Counted from the stretch's first letter, positions 46,577 to 54,968 are shown. The stretch: DNA of 64,000 nucleotides from Leptolyngbya subtilissima AS-A7 (GCF_039962255.1 NZ_JAMPKY010000007.1:124001-188000); one strand, 5' to 3'. The notes: generated from the letters alone by a model not told the origin. Made by a program: numbers and translations.

Positions 46577-47487
46577 GTTGCCTCACCCTTTGAGGCCCAG
46601 GAGCGATTGAAAGCTGTCTCTGGCGCCGCTGTCGGGGGCTATGTGGGGGGGTTGCCTCACCCTTTGAGGCCCAGGAGCGATTGAAAGATCGTAGTGTAGT
46701 TGCTGGCGTCAAACGTGCCGCTGGGTTGCCTCACCCTTTGAGGCCCAGGAGCGATTGAAAGAACTAAAGCAAAGGTCAACACCATCATGGCTAGGCAGGT
46801 TGCCTCACCCTTTGAGGCCCAGGAGCGATTGAAAGAAGCCAGCTACGCTATCCTCTTAGGGAAGCGTAATCGTTGCCTCACCCTTTGAGGCCCAGGAGCG
46901 ATTGAAAGTTGACGATACAATTGGGCCCTAAAAAACGTTTCAAGGCGTTGCCTCACCCTTTGAGGCCCAGGAGCGATTGAAAGAGGCTAACAATGTGCTC
47001 AGAGCCCGAGGGCAGTGTGAGTTGCCTCACCCTTTGAGGCCCAGGAGCGATTGAAAGTCCTGCTGCCGGTTTACTCTACGGTCTTTTCCGTAGTTGCCTC
47101 ACCCTTTGAGGCCCAGGAGCGATTGAAAGAATTCGGTTGAGAGTTTCCACTTGGGCATGGCAATGGGTTGCCTCACCCTTTGAGGCCAGGAGCGATTGAA
47201 AGTCGATAATCTTAATGTCCAGCAGCTCGGGGGCATTTGTTGCCTCACCCTTTGAGGCCTAGGAGCGATTGAAAGCTCAAGCCAGACCCCTACGATAAGG
47301 GTGAAATCGCTGGTTGCCTCCCCAGCTTGAGGCCTGGGAGCATTGGAAGGCGACGTAATCAAGCATTCCCCATGCGACAAGGTTGCCTCCCCCTTCGAGG
47401 ACTGGGAGGTCTTGAACGCATAAAACGAACTGATGCAGCATCACGCGCGGGCAAGCTGCCTCACCATTTGGGCTTAGAAGCTAAAGT
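46577..47487 (+). CRISPR. CRISPR array, 13 repeats, degenerate at the 3' end
   Basis: The 37-bp repeat begins GTTGCCTCACCCTTTGAGGC and ends CCAGGAGCGATTGAAAG. Repeats start at 46577, 46651, 46725, 46799, 46872, 46947, 47021, 47093, 47167 (one base lost), 47239 (one change), 47313, 47382 and about 47455; the last three are increasingly degenerate. Spacers are 32-38 bp, mostly 36-37. No cas1, cas2 or other effector genes are in the window. The inner stem is CCTCA...TGAGG. Spacer targets cannot be told from the window, apart from the separate guide at 47572. Confidence 0.95.
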
Positions 47488-47549
47488 CCCAGCAAACTGA
47501 ACTAATGTCTTTCAGGACAAGCGTACTGCCACACTGGGTTTGCGTTATT

Positions 47550-47588
47550 CTTGACTTGGGTGGATTGAAAGGCGCGCTTCCTTCACAC
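47550..47588 (+). ncRNA. Delocalized homing crRNA (repeat end plus 17-nt tRNA-matching spacer)
   Basis: GGGTGGATTGAAAG (47558-47571) is a V-K-type repeat end. The spacer GCGCGCTTCCTTCACAC (47572-47588) equals the tRNA-Val gene at 47780-47796 on its sense strand, 17 of 17. The 3 nt before that target are GTA, fitting the GTN PAM of Cas12k. The repeat end is exactly complementary to the tracrRNA anti-repeat AATCCACCC. After the 17 nt the match stops, as reported for V-K homing guides. Confidence 0.87.
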
Positions 47589-47610
47589 TAGGCTGATAGA
47601 AGCGCTTTTG

Positions 47611-47734
47611 GACGACACTAAAGTGTTATCGACTGATCTTAAGGCTTTTGATGACATCAGACTGTTAAGACGACATCGAACCCGTTAGGACGACACTAAA
47701 GTGTTATCGACGACAACTAAATCGTTACTCGACA
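47611..47734. repeat. tRNA-proximal transposon end with TnsB-site-like repeats
   Basis: The 22-bp unit GACGACACTAAAGTGTTATC-GA occurs twice exactly (47611-47632 and 47689-47710), with an imperfect copy between (GATGACATCAGACTGTTAAG). The end is GTTACTCGACA at 47724-47734. The terminal heptamer CTCGACA is repeated at once (47728-47734 and 47735-47741), just before the tRNA. Confidence 0.8.
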
Positions 47735-47744
47735 CTCGACAGTA

Positions 47745-47816
47745 TGGGCGATACTGGTTTCGAACCAGTGACCTCTTCCGTGTGAAGGAAGCGCGCTACC
47801 ACTGTGCTAATCGCCC
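47745..47816 (-). tRNA. tRNA-Val(CAC)
   Basis: 72 nt. Acceptor stem GGGCGAT / ATCGCCC with discriminator A, D arm with AGCACAGTGGTAGCGC, anticodon stem CTTCC/GGAAG with loop TTCACAC (anticodon CAC), T arm CTGGTTCGAAACCAG. The CCA end is not encoded. It is the target of the CAST homing guide. Confidence 0.95.
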
Positions 47817-47875
47817 TTGGGTTTTTTAAGATAGCACATCTTCTGGGGCGGTTTAGCGAAAATCTTAATTTCAGG

Positions 47876-48349
47876 TCAAGCCATATCAGGAGGGACTGGG
47901 CTGCCCTGTTGTGCTTGCTGAAGCTGTGCTTGAATTAGGGCCTGCATGTCTTGACGGTGAATCTCGACACCTTGGCTTACCTGCCCCGGCGTTTCAAAAA
48001 AGATCAGGCTGTCGATGGGCTGCATAGCCAGCAGCTGAAACAGGATGTGCACCACGGGCACCGGCAGAGCCATGACCTGGGGATCTTTGACGGTGGCTTG
48101 GCTGGTGGCAGCGTCTTGCAGGGTGGGGTAGGCGTAGACGATATTCTTTTGGCTGTTGGGCTGGGTGCGGTTACTGAGGGTGGTCATCATCCAGCCCTGC
48201 TCTAGGGTTTGCAGCACGTAGTATTGCTCATGCTTGAGCTGCCCGGCGATCGCCTTGAGGGTGGGCGCAATGGTGGTAATGGCGTTGCCAGTTACGCCAT
48301 CGTTGGGGGCACTGTGCTGGAGGGAGACAATTTGGGCATCAAGATCCAT
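47876..48349 (-). CDS. Conserved protein of unknown function (157 aa)
   Basis: 157 residues, ATG at 48349. The N-terminus is LDAQIVSLQHSAPNDGVTGN; the middle has QYYVLQTLEQGWMMTTLSNR and a small beta-rich region; the C-terminus is Gln-rich (MQALIQAQLQQAQQG). It has no signal peptide. I do not recognise the family, but codon usage and a tidy start support a gene. It lies next to the tRNA on the side away from the transposon. Confidence 0.65.
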   Translation of the reverse strand: MDLDAQIVSLQHSAPNDGVTGNAITTIAPTLKAIAGQLKHEQYYVLQTLEQGWMMTTLSNRTQPNSQKNIVYAYPTLQDAATSQATVKDPQVMALPVPVVHILFQLLAMQPIDSLIFFETPGQVSQGVEIHRQDMQALIQAQLQQAQQGSPVPPDMA

Positions 48350-48712
48350 AGCGGGTTCTGAGGGATAGTTGGGGGCTAGCGTTGAAGGTGACGGCTTGGG
48401 CCAAGAAATTTAAAGATGGCGATGGTTGAAGACCGTTCCAGGGAACCATCGAGCTTGATCTAGCATCACTTTACCGCAGGGGGCTACCGGCGAGGTGCCT
48501 CGCCCCGCATCCATAAAATTACGGACAGATGTTAAGGTGTTGGGTAGCTTGCAATTCTTGGGCAACCAATCTACTTAGACTCAGACTTTTCTACCTACTG
48601 CGTCTAGATTGGTCTCGTTAGCTAACCGCTATAGCTCACCCCAAGGTCGCAGCGGGCGCATCCACCACGTTCCTAAAAACCTGAATATCGCTCCACGGGT
48701 CTGTGTAGCTTT
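48350..48712. other. Intergenic region upstream of hetZ
   Basis: About 360 bases with no supportable gene. It lies between divergent genes and should contain the hetZ promoter; no NtcA-type GTA-N8-TAC was noticed. Confidence 0.5.
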
Positions 48713-49861
48713 TTGAGGATAGCCAGATTGAGTCAGGGTATCTGTGCGTTGAGTGTGGATTCGCTTAGCCAGCTTTTCTACCAAGATTTAAAGAATGGTA
48801 CTGGTGCCCCAGAGTCGGGGTGCCAGGCGATGGCTCAGCGGTTGGCTAGCGAAGTGCAGCGCATCTGTAACGAGAGCGATCGCATTCAGTCATCCGGCGA
48901 TGTTGAAGCCTGGGCCAAATCGCTGGGCAAACACCGTCTAGATCAGTGTTTCAAATATTACAACCTGGGGTCACGCCAGGGCCGCGTTGAGCTGCACAGC
49001 ACCCTCAGCGCCATCGTATACCGCTACATTACGCCGCCCCAGGCGCAAACCAGCTACCCAGCTCGGCTGGCGCTGATCGAAGATTTTCTCCAGGGGTTCT
49101 ACGTCGAGGCGCTCAACGCCTTTCGGCGGGAAAATCAGCTGGGCGATCGCTATCAGCCCCGCACGCTGCTTGAGCTGGCTGAGTTCATGGCCTTTTCTGA
49201 GCGCTACGGCAAGCGGCGTATTCCGCTGCCCGGCCGGCGCAGCCAGCAGCTGATCATCCTGCGAGCCCAGACCTTTTCCAAGCAGCAGCCCCCCGAAGTC
49301 GCCATCGACATCGAGCAGGCCACCGACTACGGCGGCGACGGCGATGACGTTCGCCCCGCCGCTTCCCACCAGCGGGTGCGCGAAGAGATGATCGCCCAGG
49401 CCGATGATCTGCCCGAAAACTCCCTGCGGGGGCGGGTAGTCGAAGAGCTGCTGGCCTATCTTAAAGAGCGCAACCAGGATGAGTGTGCCGACTACTTTAC
49501 CCTGCGACTGCTCGACCTGCCCACCCACGAAATCGAGGCTCTCCTAGGGCTGACCCCCCGGCAGCGCGATTACCTCCAGCAGCGGTTTAAGTACCACCTG
49601 CTGCGCTTTGCCCTGTCCCATCACTGGGAATTGGTGCATGAATGGTTAGAGGCGGGCCTAGAAACTAACCTGGGCCTAACCGCCCAGCAGTGGCAACAGC
49701 TGCAAGACAGCCTCAACACTAAGCAAGCCAGACTGCTCTCCCTCAAACAGCAGGGCATACCCGATGGCGAAGCCGCTAAAATCTTGGGCATAACCGCTAC
49801 CCAATTTCAAAAGCAGTGGACTAAGCTCCTAGAGCAAGCCTGGGAGATTCGTAACGTTTAA
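48713..49861 (+). CDS. hetZ: HetZ-like regulator
   Basis: 382 residues. Stretches such as VQRICNESDRIQSSGDVEAW, LGSRQGRVELHSTLSAIVYR and YIEDFLQ-like IEDFLQGFYVEALNAFRREN match my memory of Anabaena HetZ. The C-terminal part (LLGLTPRQRDYLQQRFKYHL) is a sigma-factor-like helix-turn-helix, followed by another (GEAAKILGITATQFQKQW). In heterocyst formers HetZ acts in early differentiation; non-heterocystous filaments keep it for an unclear role. The TTG start at 48713 is uncertain. Confidence 0.78.
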   Translation: MRIARLSQGICALSVDSLSQLFYQDLKNGTGAPESGCQAMAQRLASEVQRICNESDRIQSSGDVEAWAKSLGKHRLDQCFKYYNLGSRQGRVELHSTLSAIVYRYITPPQAQTSYPARLALIEDFLQGFYVEALNAFRRENQLGDRYQPRTLLELAEFMAFSERYGKRRIPLPGRRSQQLIILRAQTFSKQQPPEVAIDIEQATDYGGDGDDVRPAASHQRVREEMIAQADDLPENSLRGRVVEELLAYLKERNQDECADYFTLRLLDLPTHEIEALLGLTPRQRDYLQQRFKYHLLRFALSHHWELVHEWLEAGLETNLGLTAQQWQQLQDSLNTKQARLLSLKQQGIPDGEAAKILGITATQFQKQWTKLLEQAWEIRNV

Positions 49862-49900
49862 TATCCGTCAAACATCCATCCGGACAGACCGTAGCAGGCC

Positions 49901-50902
49901 ATGAATAGAGACTCAGATATCCCCGAAGACCTCTTGCTAAAGCTCCTGCTAGAGCCACTTTCGGCGGATGACTCACCATCAGGAACGCGCTTTTCCCCGG
50001 CTACTGACGCTGACACGGCGAAGCTAGAGAGGGCAGGGCTACCTACCCCTCCGGTCTACCCTGATCCTGAGACATCTACCCCAGCGCCAGCGGCTTCAGA
50101 GGATGATGCGCTCAACCTCAGCTACACCCCTGTCTTTGACTCTGGAGACCTATCCACTGTGCAACCCCATTTTGAAGCCCTTTTGAAGCGCCGCCTGCGG
50201 CAAGAGATTGCCCATCGCCCGCCTCTGTTTCCTTGGGAGAAAGGTCTGCAAGACTATCCCGATGCCCTGCGCCCTAGCGCCGCCTCTATTTGGTTAGACC
50301 ACCTTAGAAATCTTTCGGTTCCCGGCGATGTGCCTGAAGATGTGCTGGCTGACTTGCTCAACCAGTGCCAGCAGGTGGCTCAAGACATTCGCCAAACCGG
50401 TCGGCGACTGGTAGCGGCGGTCGAAGGCTTGTTTCCAGATCAACCCCAAACCCTGGAATACATTGCTGGGCTGGTGGCTCGACCGGCCTACCGGTCAGCT
50501 CAAACCGAGGCTTTGACCCAGGTAGACTACAACACGGCCTCGACGCAGCAGCAGGTGGCGCTAGCTATGCTGGCTGCCCAAGGCATCTTTGAAGCCCTAT
50601 CGCTGACGGTAGGAGAAGCCAACCCCACCCAAACCCAGACCTGGCTCACGGCCTCTGGCCTGTTGACGGTGCAGGCGGCCTACGCGGCTGTCGGACAGCT
50701 GGAGGTCAAGGCGGTGCTACCGGCGGACGGTAGCCTGGTGCTGACCAGCCTGGGCGAAACCGTTGGCTCCGAACGCTCTACCCCCGGCGAGCTGGTGCTG
50801 CGCTTGACCACCCAGCCCGGTGCTGTGCATCGTCTGGATGTCAGCCTAGGGGAAGCCCAGGTGGCCCCCCTGAGCTTTCAGGTGATGATTGCTGAGCGCT
50901 AG
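49901..50902 (+). CDS. patU: PatU-like protein
   Basis: 333 residues, ATG start 40 bp after hetZ. A disordered acidic/Pro-rich N-terminus (1-75) is followed by FEALLKRRLRQEIAHRPPLF, PWEKGLQDYPD, then a helical and a beta-rich C-terminal part. In Anabaena hetZ is followed by patU5 and patU3; a single patU-type gene at this place fits the unsplit ancestral form. The family call leans on synteny plus the PPLFPWE block. Confidence 0.65.
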   Translation: MNRDSDIPEDLLLKLLLEPLSADDSPSGTRFSPATDADTAKLERAGLPTPPVYPDPETSTPAPAASEDDALNLSYTPVFDSGDLSTVQPHFEALLKRRLRQEIAHRPPLFPWEKGLQDYPDALRPSAASIWLDHLRNLSVPGDVPEDVLADLLNQCQQVAQDIRQTGRRLVAAVEGLFPDQPQTLEYIAGLVARPAYRSAQTEALTQVDYNTASTQQQVALAMLAAQGIFEALSLTVGEANPTQTQTWLTASGLLTVQAAYAAVGQLEVKAVLPADGSLVLTSLGETVGSERSTPGELVLRLTTQPGAVHRLDVSLGEAQVAPLSFQVMIAER

Positions 50903-50965
50903 AGTGACTCTGGGCAGGGGCTAGCCCAGCGGTTAGCATGGAGGCGACCCTCCTCCGGTTTGTCT

Positions 50966-53257
50966 ATGGTCGCGTCCCGCTGGCTGGCCTCTTCTCCCTT
51001 AACTCGGCCCATCCCTCACGATGAAATTGAAGACTCGCGGCTGCTGCGGGTGCTGGTGCAGGGGTTAGTTACCGTAGGCATTGGTTCGGTGGTGGTAGCC
51101 GCCGCTGGGGTGACTGCGGCTTCGTGGTGGAACCTGCTGGCTATACCCCTAAGCGCGGTGGGAGCAACCTTTAGCTGGCAGCGGCGACGCGATCGCAACA
51201 TCGCGGTGAAATTTCTTATTGCCATCGGCATGCTAGTGGCTCTGGCGGCGTTTTTTTCTCGGCTGCTCGAAGCGCCCGGCGACACCCGCATTGTGCTAGC
51301 AGAACTCTTGGTGCAGCTGCAGGTGCTGCACAGCTTTGACCTACCCCGCCGCAAAGACCTGGGCTACTCGATGATGATTGGCTTGATCTTGCTGGGGGTG
51401 GCTGCCACTATCAGCCAGACCTTGGCCTTTGCACCGCTGCTGCTGCTGTTTTTGGCGTTGGCAGTGCCGGTGCTGAGGCTCGACTACCAGTCGCGGTTGG
51501 GATTAGGACCAATCGCCTGGGGCGAGATCAAGTTGCGGCCTAGCCTAGGGCGGTTTTTGGGCCTAATGGGGCTGATTGTGGGCCTGGGGCTGCTGATTTT
51601 TGTCTTTTTGCCCCGGCTGCCGGGCTACCAGATTCAGAATTTTCCGGTGAGTTCGGTGATCGACACGCCAGGAGATTTTTCGGGGGAGGATATTCTCAAC
51701 TCGGCCTACCGAAACGAAGGTGAAGACGGCGAAGGCGACGGCTTTGGCGACGGCGCTGGCACCATTCGAGGGCAGGGCAAGTCTACTGGTCCTGGGGTGG
51801 TGGATACCGTTTCTTACTACGGCTTTAACCAGCGAATGAACCAAAACCTGCGGGGCACCATGACTCCCCAGGTGGTGATGCGAGTCAGGTCTCAGGCACC
51901 GGGCTTTTGGCGAGTGCTGGCCTTTGACACCTACACGGGCCAGGGCTGGGATATCTCCCGCAATGACGATACCCAGACGCTAAAGCGATCGCGGTTTTCG
52001 GCCCAAACCTTTTTGCCCATGGACCCAACCCTGTCCCGCGATCGGGAGGTGGTGCAGACTTACACCTTAGTCAGCGAACTGCCCAACCTGATTCCGGCGA
52101 TGTATCAGCCTAAACAACTCTACTTCCCAACTCGAGAGGTGGCCATCGACGCCGAAGGCAGTCTTAGGTCACCCGTGATCTTGCAGGAAGGCATGACCTA
52201 TACGGTGGTGTCGCGGGTGCCTTTTCGCGATCGCACCCTGCTGGGTCAGGCGGGCACCCGCTATCCCCCCGGCATTCGCTCCCACTACCTCCAGGTGCCG
52301 GAGGAGATTCTAAAGCCGGTAAGGGCTAAAACCGAGGAGCTGCTTGCCACCTCCCCGGTGCCCCTGACCAATGCCTACGAAAAATCCCTTTACTTGGCCC
52401 AGGCTCTCAAGCAGCGCTACACCATTCAACCCGAGCTGCCCTTCTTCAGCGCTGAGCAAGATCTCGTTGAGAACTTTTTGTTTCAAGCCCAGGGAGGCTA
52501 CCCCGACCATTTCTCCACCGTGTTGACCATCATGCTGCGCTCCATCGACATCCCAGCGCGACTGGTGGCAGGGTTTGGGGAGGGTGAATTTAACCCCTTC
52601 ACCGGGTTCCACGTGGTGCGCAATACCGATGCCTATGCCCTCACCGAAGTCTATTTTCCCCAATACGGTTGGTTTGGCTTCGACCCCATCCCCGGCCATG
52701 AGCTGATTCCGCCTAGCCTTAGAGAGTACGAAACCTTCAGCACGGTGCGGCGGGTTTGGGCTTGGCTGGCTGGCTGGCTGCCCTCTCCCTTAGTGGGCTT
52801 CGTCGATGGCTTGGTCAGCTTGCTTGGCGATGGGATCGCCTATCTATTACGCACCTTTAACGTGCTGCTAAATCTAGGCTGGGTAGGCATTTTGCTGGGC
52901 ATTGCGATCGCCACCGCCTTTGGCTTCATCGCCTGGCTAGCCTTCTTAGGGTTGCGTCGAGGCTGGCGCTACCGACAACTGCGCCAGCTCGCCCCCACTG
53001 AGCGGTTATATCAACAAATGCTGACTTGGTTTGCCCACCAGGGCCTCGGCAAAACCCCTGCCGAAACCCCCATCGAGTATGGCCAGCGCCTCTACCAGCA
53101 GACCCGGCCTCAGCCCGCCCAGGCCGCTAACGAAATTACCCACGCCTATGTCCGCTGGCGCTACGGCGGTGAACCCCAAAATCTCGCCTACCTAAGCGAA
53201 AAATTGCAGACCATCCGCAAAAAGGATAGCCCCCGCCAACGGCTCATTCGTCGCTAA
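50966..53257 (+). CDS. TgpA-like membrane protein with degenerate transglutaminase domain
   Basis: About 763 residues. The N-terminal half has six or so membrane helices (DUF3488 type). A soluble transglutaminase-like core follows, and a further helix pair and a DUF4129-like tail (YVRWRYGGEPQNLAYL) end the protein. The catalytic Cys expected in GYCxHF is Pro here (GGYPDHFSTVLTIM), and the catalytic His expected in DAHAW is Tyr (NTDAYALTEVYF); only the last Asp (GFDPIPG) remains. It therefore cannot act as a normal transglutaminase or protease. A TTG at 50960 is also open. Confidence 0.85.
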   Translation: MVASRWLASSPLTRPIPHDEIEDSRLLRVLVQGLVTVGIGSVVVAAAGVTAASWWNLLAIPLSAVGATFSWQRRRDRNIAVKFLIAIGMLVALAAFFSRLLEAPGDTRIVLAELLVQLQVLHSFDLPRRKDLGYSMMIGLILLGVAATISQTLAFAPLLLLFLALAVPVLRLDYQSRLGLGPIAWGEIKLRPSLGRFLGLMGLIVGLGLLIFVFLPRLPGYQIQNFPVSSVIDTPGDFSGEDILNSAYRNEGEDGEGDGFGDGAGTIRGQGKSTGPGVVDTVSYYGFNQRMNQNLRGTMTPQVVMRVRSQAPGFWRVLAFDTYTGQGWDISRNDDTQTLKRSRFSAQTFLPMDPTLSRDREVVQTYTLVSELPNLIPAMYQPKQLYFPTREVAIDAEGSLRSPVILQEGMTYTVVSRVPFRDRTLLGQAGTRYPPGIRSHYLQVPEEILKPVRAKTEELLATSPVPLTNAYEKSLYLAQALKQRYTIQPELPFFSAEQDLVENFLFQAQGGYPDHFSTVLTIMLRSIDIPARLVAGFGEGEFNPFTGFHVVRNTDAYALTEVYFPQYGWFGFDPIPGHELIPPSLREYETFSTVRRVWAWLAGWLPSPLVGFVDGLVSLLGDGIAYLLRTFNVLLNLGWVGILLGIAIATAFGFIAWLAFLGLRRGWRYRQLRQLAPTERLYQQMLTWFAHQGLGKTPAETPIEYGQRLYQQTRPQPAQAANEITHAYVRWRYGGEPQNLAYLSEKLQTIRKKDSPRQRLIRR

Positions 53258-53394
53258 ACCAGCCCCGATTGGTTCAGGATAATCATTGATTATTCTGAGG
53301 TTTCCGTTATGCTCGATCCATTAGTTGGAGTCGGTGAGTCAAGGCCATTAGTGAGGCGGCGACTAGCATAATTAACTGCTGTATCGTTCTTACT

Positions 53395-53442
53395 CCCCAC
53401 CCTCCCACCCCCCACCCTTACTCCCCCACCCCTATCCCCACC
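53395..53442. repeat. CT-rich repeat directly upstream of argD
   Basis: A run of CCCCACCCTCCCACCCCCCA-type units on the plus strand, continuing to the GTG start of argD. It belongs by style to the GA/CT repeat family seen at 20384, 26679, 41177 and 61551. Confidence 0.6.
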
Positions 53443-54738
53443 GTGAGCCTAAAAACCCTCGTCGAAAATTCCCTCAAGTCGCTCAATATTGCGACCAACG
53501 GCAGCACCGCCTTCTCGCCGGACCAGTTTGATGCCGACGTGATGACCACCTACGGGCGCTTCCCCATCGCGCTAACCAAGGGCCGAGGCAGCTTTGTTTG
53601 GGATGATCAGGGCCGTCGCTACCTCGATTTTGTGGCCGGCATCGCCACCTGCACCCTGGGCCATGCCCACCCAGCTATGGTCGAGGCCGTGACTCGGCAG
53701 ATTCAAACCCTGCACCATGTGTCGAACCTCTACTACATCCCTGAGCAGGGGGAGCTGGCCCACTGGTTGGTGGAGCATTCCTGCTGCGATCGCGTCTTTT
53801 TCTGCAACTCCGGCGCCGAGGCCAACGAGGGGGCGATCAAGCTGGCCCGCAAGTACGCCCACACCCAGCGGGGCATCAATAATCCGCTGATTATTACCGC
53901 CCAGGCCAGCTTCCACGGGCGCACCCTGGCCACCATCACCGCCACCGGCCAGCCCAAGTACCAAAAGAACTTTGACCCGCTCATGCCGGGGTTCGCCTAC
54001 GTCCCCTATAACGACATCGCGGCCCTAGAGGCGCTAGTTGCTGAGTTGGATGCTGAGACGCCCCAAGTCGCCGCCATTATGCTAGAGGCCCTACAAGGTG
54101 AAGGGGGCGTCTGCCCTGGTGATACTGCCTACTTCCAGCGCATCCGCCAGCTCTGCGACGAGAAAGGCATTCTGCTGATTCTCGACGAAGTGCAGGTGGG
54201 CGTCGGTCGCACCGGCACTCTCTGGGGGTTTGAGAATCTGGGCATTGAACCCGATATCTTCACCTCAGCCAAGGGATTAGGGGGCGGCATTCCTATTGGG
54301 GCGCTGCTGTGCAAAGCCTCCTGCGCGGTGTTTGAACCCGGCGACCACGCCAGCACCTTTGGCGGCAACCCCTTCGCCTGTAAGGTGGGCCTCACGGTGT
54401 GCGAAACTTTGGAGTCTGAGAACCTGCTGAGCAATGTGAAACTGCGCGGTGAGCAGCTGCGGTTTGGCCTGCAACGCCTGGTGCAGCAGTACCCAGCCCT
54501 GCTAGAGCAGGTGCGCGGCTGGGGGCTGATCAATGGCCTAGTACTTCAGCCCAACTCCACCATTAAGTCAGTGGATATAGTCAAAGCGGCGATGGATGAA
54601 GGTTTGCTGCTGGTGCCCGCTGGACCGCAGGTGGTGCGCTTTGTGCCACCGCTGAACGTCAGTGCTGACGAGGTGCAGCAGGCGCTCATGGCGGTGGAGA
54701 AAGCTGTGGCCATGCTGGTTAAGCGGGAGCATGCTTAG
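53443..54738 (+). CDS. argD: Acetylornithine aminotransferase
   Basis: 431 residues from a GTG. Class III aminotransferase with DVMTTYGRFPIALTKGRGSF, FFCNSGAEANEGAIKLARKY, LILDEVQVGVGRTGTLWGFE and the PLP lysine in TSAKGLGGGIPIGALL; the C-terminal STFGGNPFACKVGLTV follows. Length and motifs fit ArgD, which converts N-acetylglutamate semialdehyde in arginine synthesis. The CT-rich tract before the start leaves no normal ribosome-binding site. Confidence 0.93.
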   Translation: MSLKTLVENSLKSLNIATNGSTAFSPDQFDADVMTTYGRFPIALTKGRGSFVWDDQGRRYLDFVAGIATCTLGHAHPAMVEAVTRQIQTLHHVSNLYYIPEQGELAHWLVEHSCCDRVFFCNSGAEANEGAIKLARKYAHTQRGINNPLIITAQASFHGRTLATITATGQPKYQKNFDPLMPGFAYVPYNDIAALEALVAELDAETPQVAAIMLEALQGEGGVCPGDTAYFQRIRQLCDEKGILLILDEVQVGVGRTGTLWGFENLGIEPDIFTSAKGLGGGIPIGALLCKASCAVFEPGDHASTFGGNPFACKVGLTVCETLESENLLSNVKLRGEQLRFGLQRLVQQYPALLEQVRGWGLINGLVLQPNSTIKSVDIVKAAMDEGLLLVPAGPQVVRFVPPLNVSADEVQQALMAVEKAVAMLVKREHA

Positions 54739-54871
54739 TACACGCTTGAGTTCATTATTAGGTCGTTAGGACGCTCTGTTCACTCCGCCCTAACTCCAAA
54801 ATAGCCGGCGGCTTTCCCCTCTGGGGACGCTTCGTGTTGGTAATGCTTGCCACCAAGACAAACAGCTCCAT

Positions 54872-54892
54872 TAGCCAACGGCTATTTTTTTT
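54872..54892 (+). terminator. Terminator-like hairpin after argD
   Basis: A 5-bp stem TAGCC / GGCTA with a 3-nt loop, followed by eight T. The stem is short, but an outer arm (AAATAGCCG earlier) could extend it. Confidence 0.45.
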
Positions 54893-54928
54893 AAGCAACT
54901 CCGATCGCGGGTGAAGATACTCAAGCTC

Positions 54929-54955
54929 AAAAGCCTCCTCTTCGAGGAGGCTTTT
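54929..54955. terminator. Bidirectional terminator between argD and the next gene
   Basis: A perfect 12-bp stem AAAAGCCTCCTC / GAGGAGGCTTTT with a 3-nt loop; A and T runs on both sides let it work in both directions. Confidence 0.85.
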
Positions 54956-54968
54956 GCTAATTCTGGTT

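Larger units (their letters stand above)
43920..47734. mobile_element. Decayed type V-K CRISPR-associated transposon (CAST) at tRNA-Val
   Basis: About 3.8 kb. Terminal inverted repeats start TGTCGAGTAAC on the left (43920) and on the reverse of the right end (47734). Between them, in order: a zinc-ribbon remnant, a broken cas12k, a tracrRNA, a CRISPR array, a separate homing guide, and the repeat-rich right end. tnsB, tnsC and tniQ are absent. The right end lies about 62 bp from a GTA PAM within the tRNA. No clean target duplication is visible (left flank AGTAG, right flank CTCGA). The parts are matched by their similarity to the ShCAST system as I know it. Confidence 0.88.

Noticed and set aside
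47099-47380. 93-residue frame inside the CRISPR array
   Set aside because: It simply reads repeats and spacers on the minus strand.
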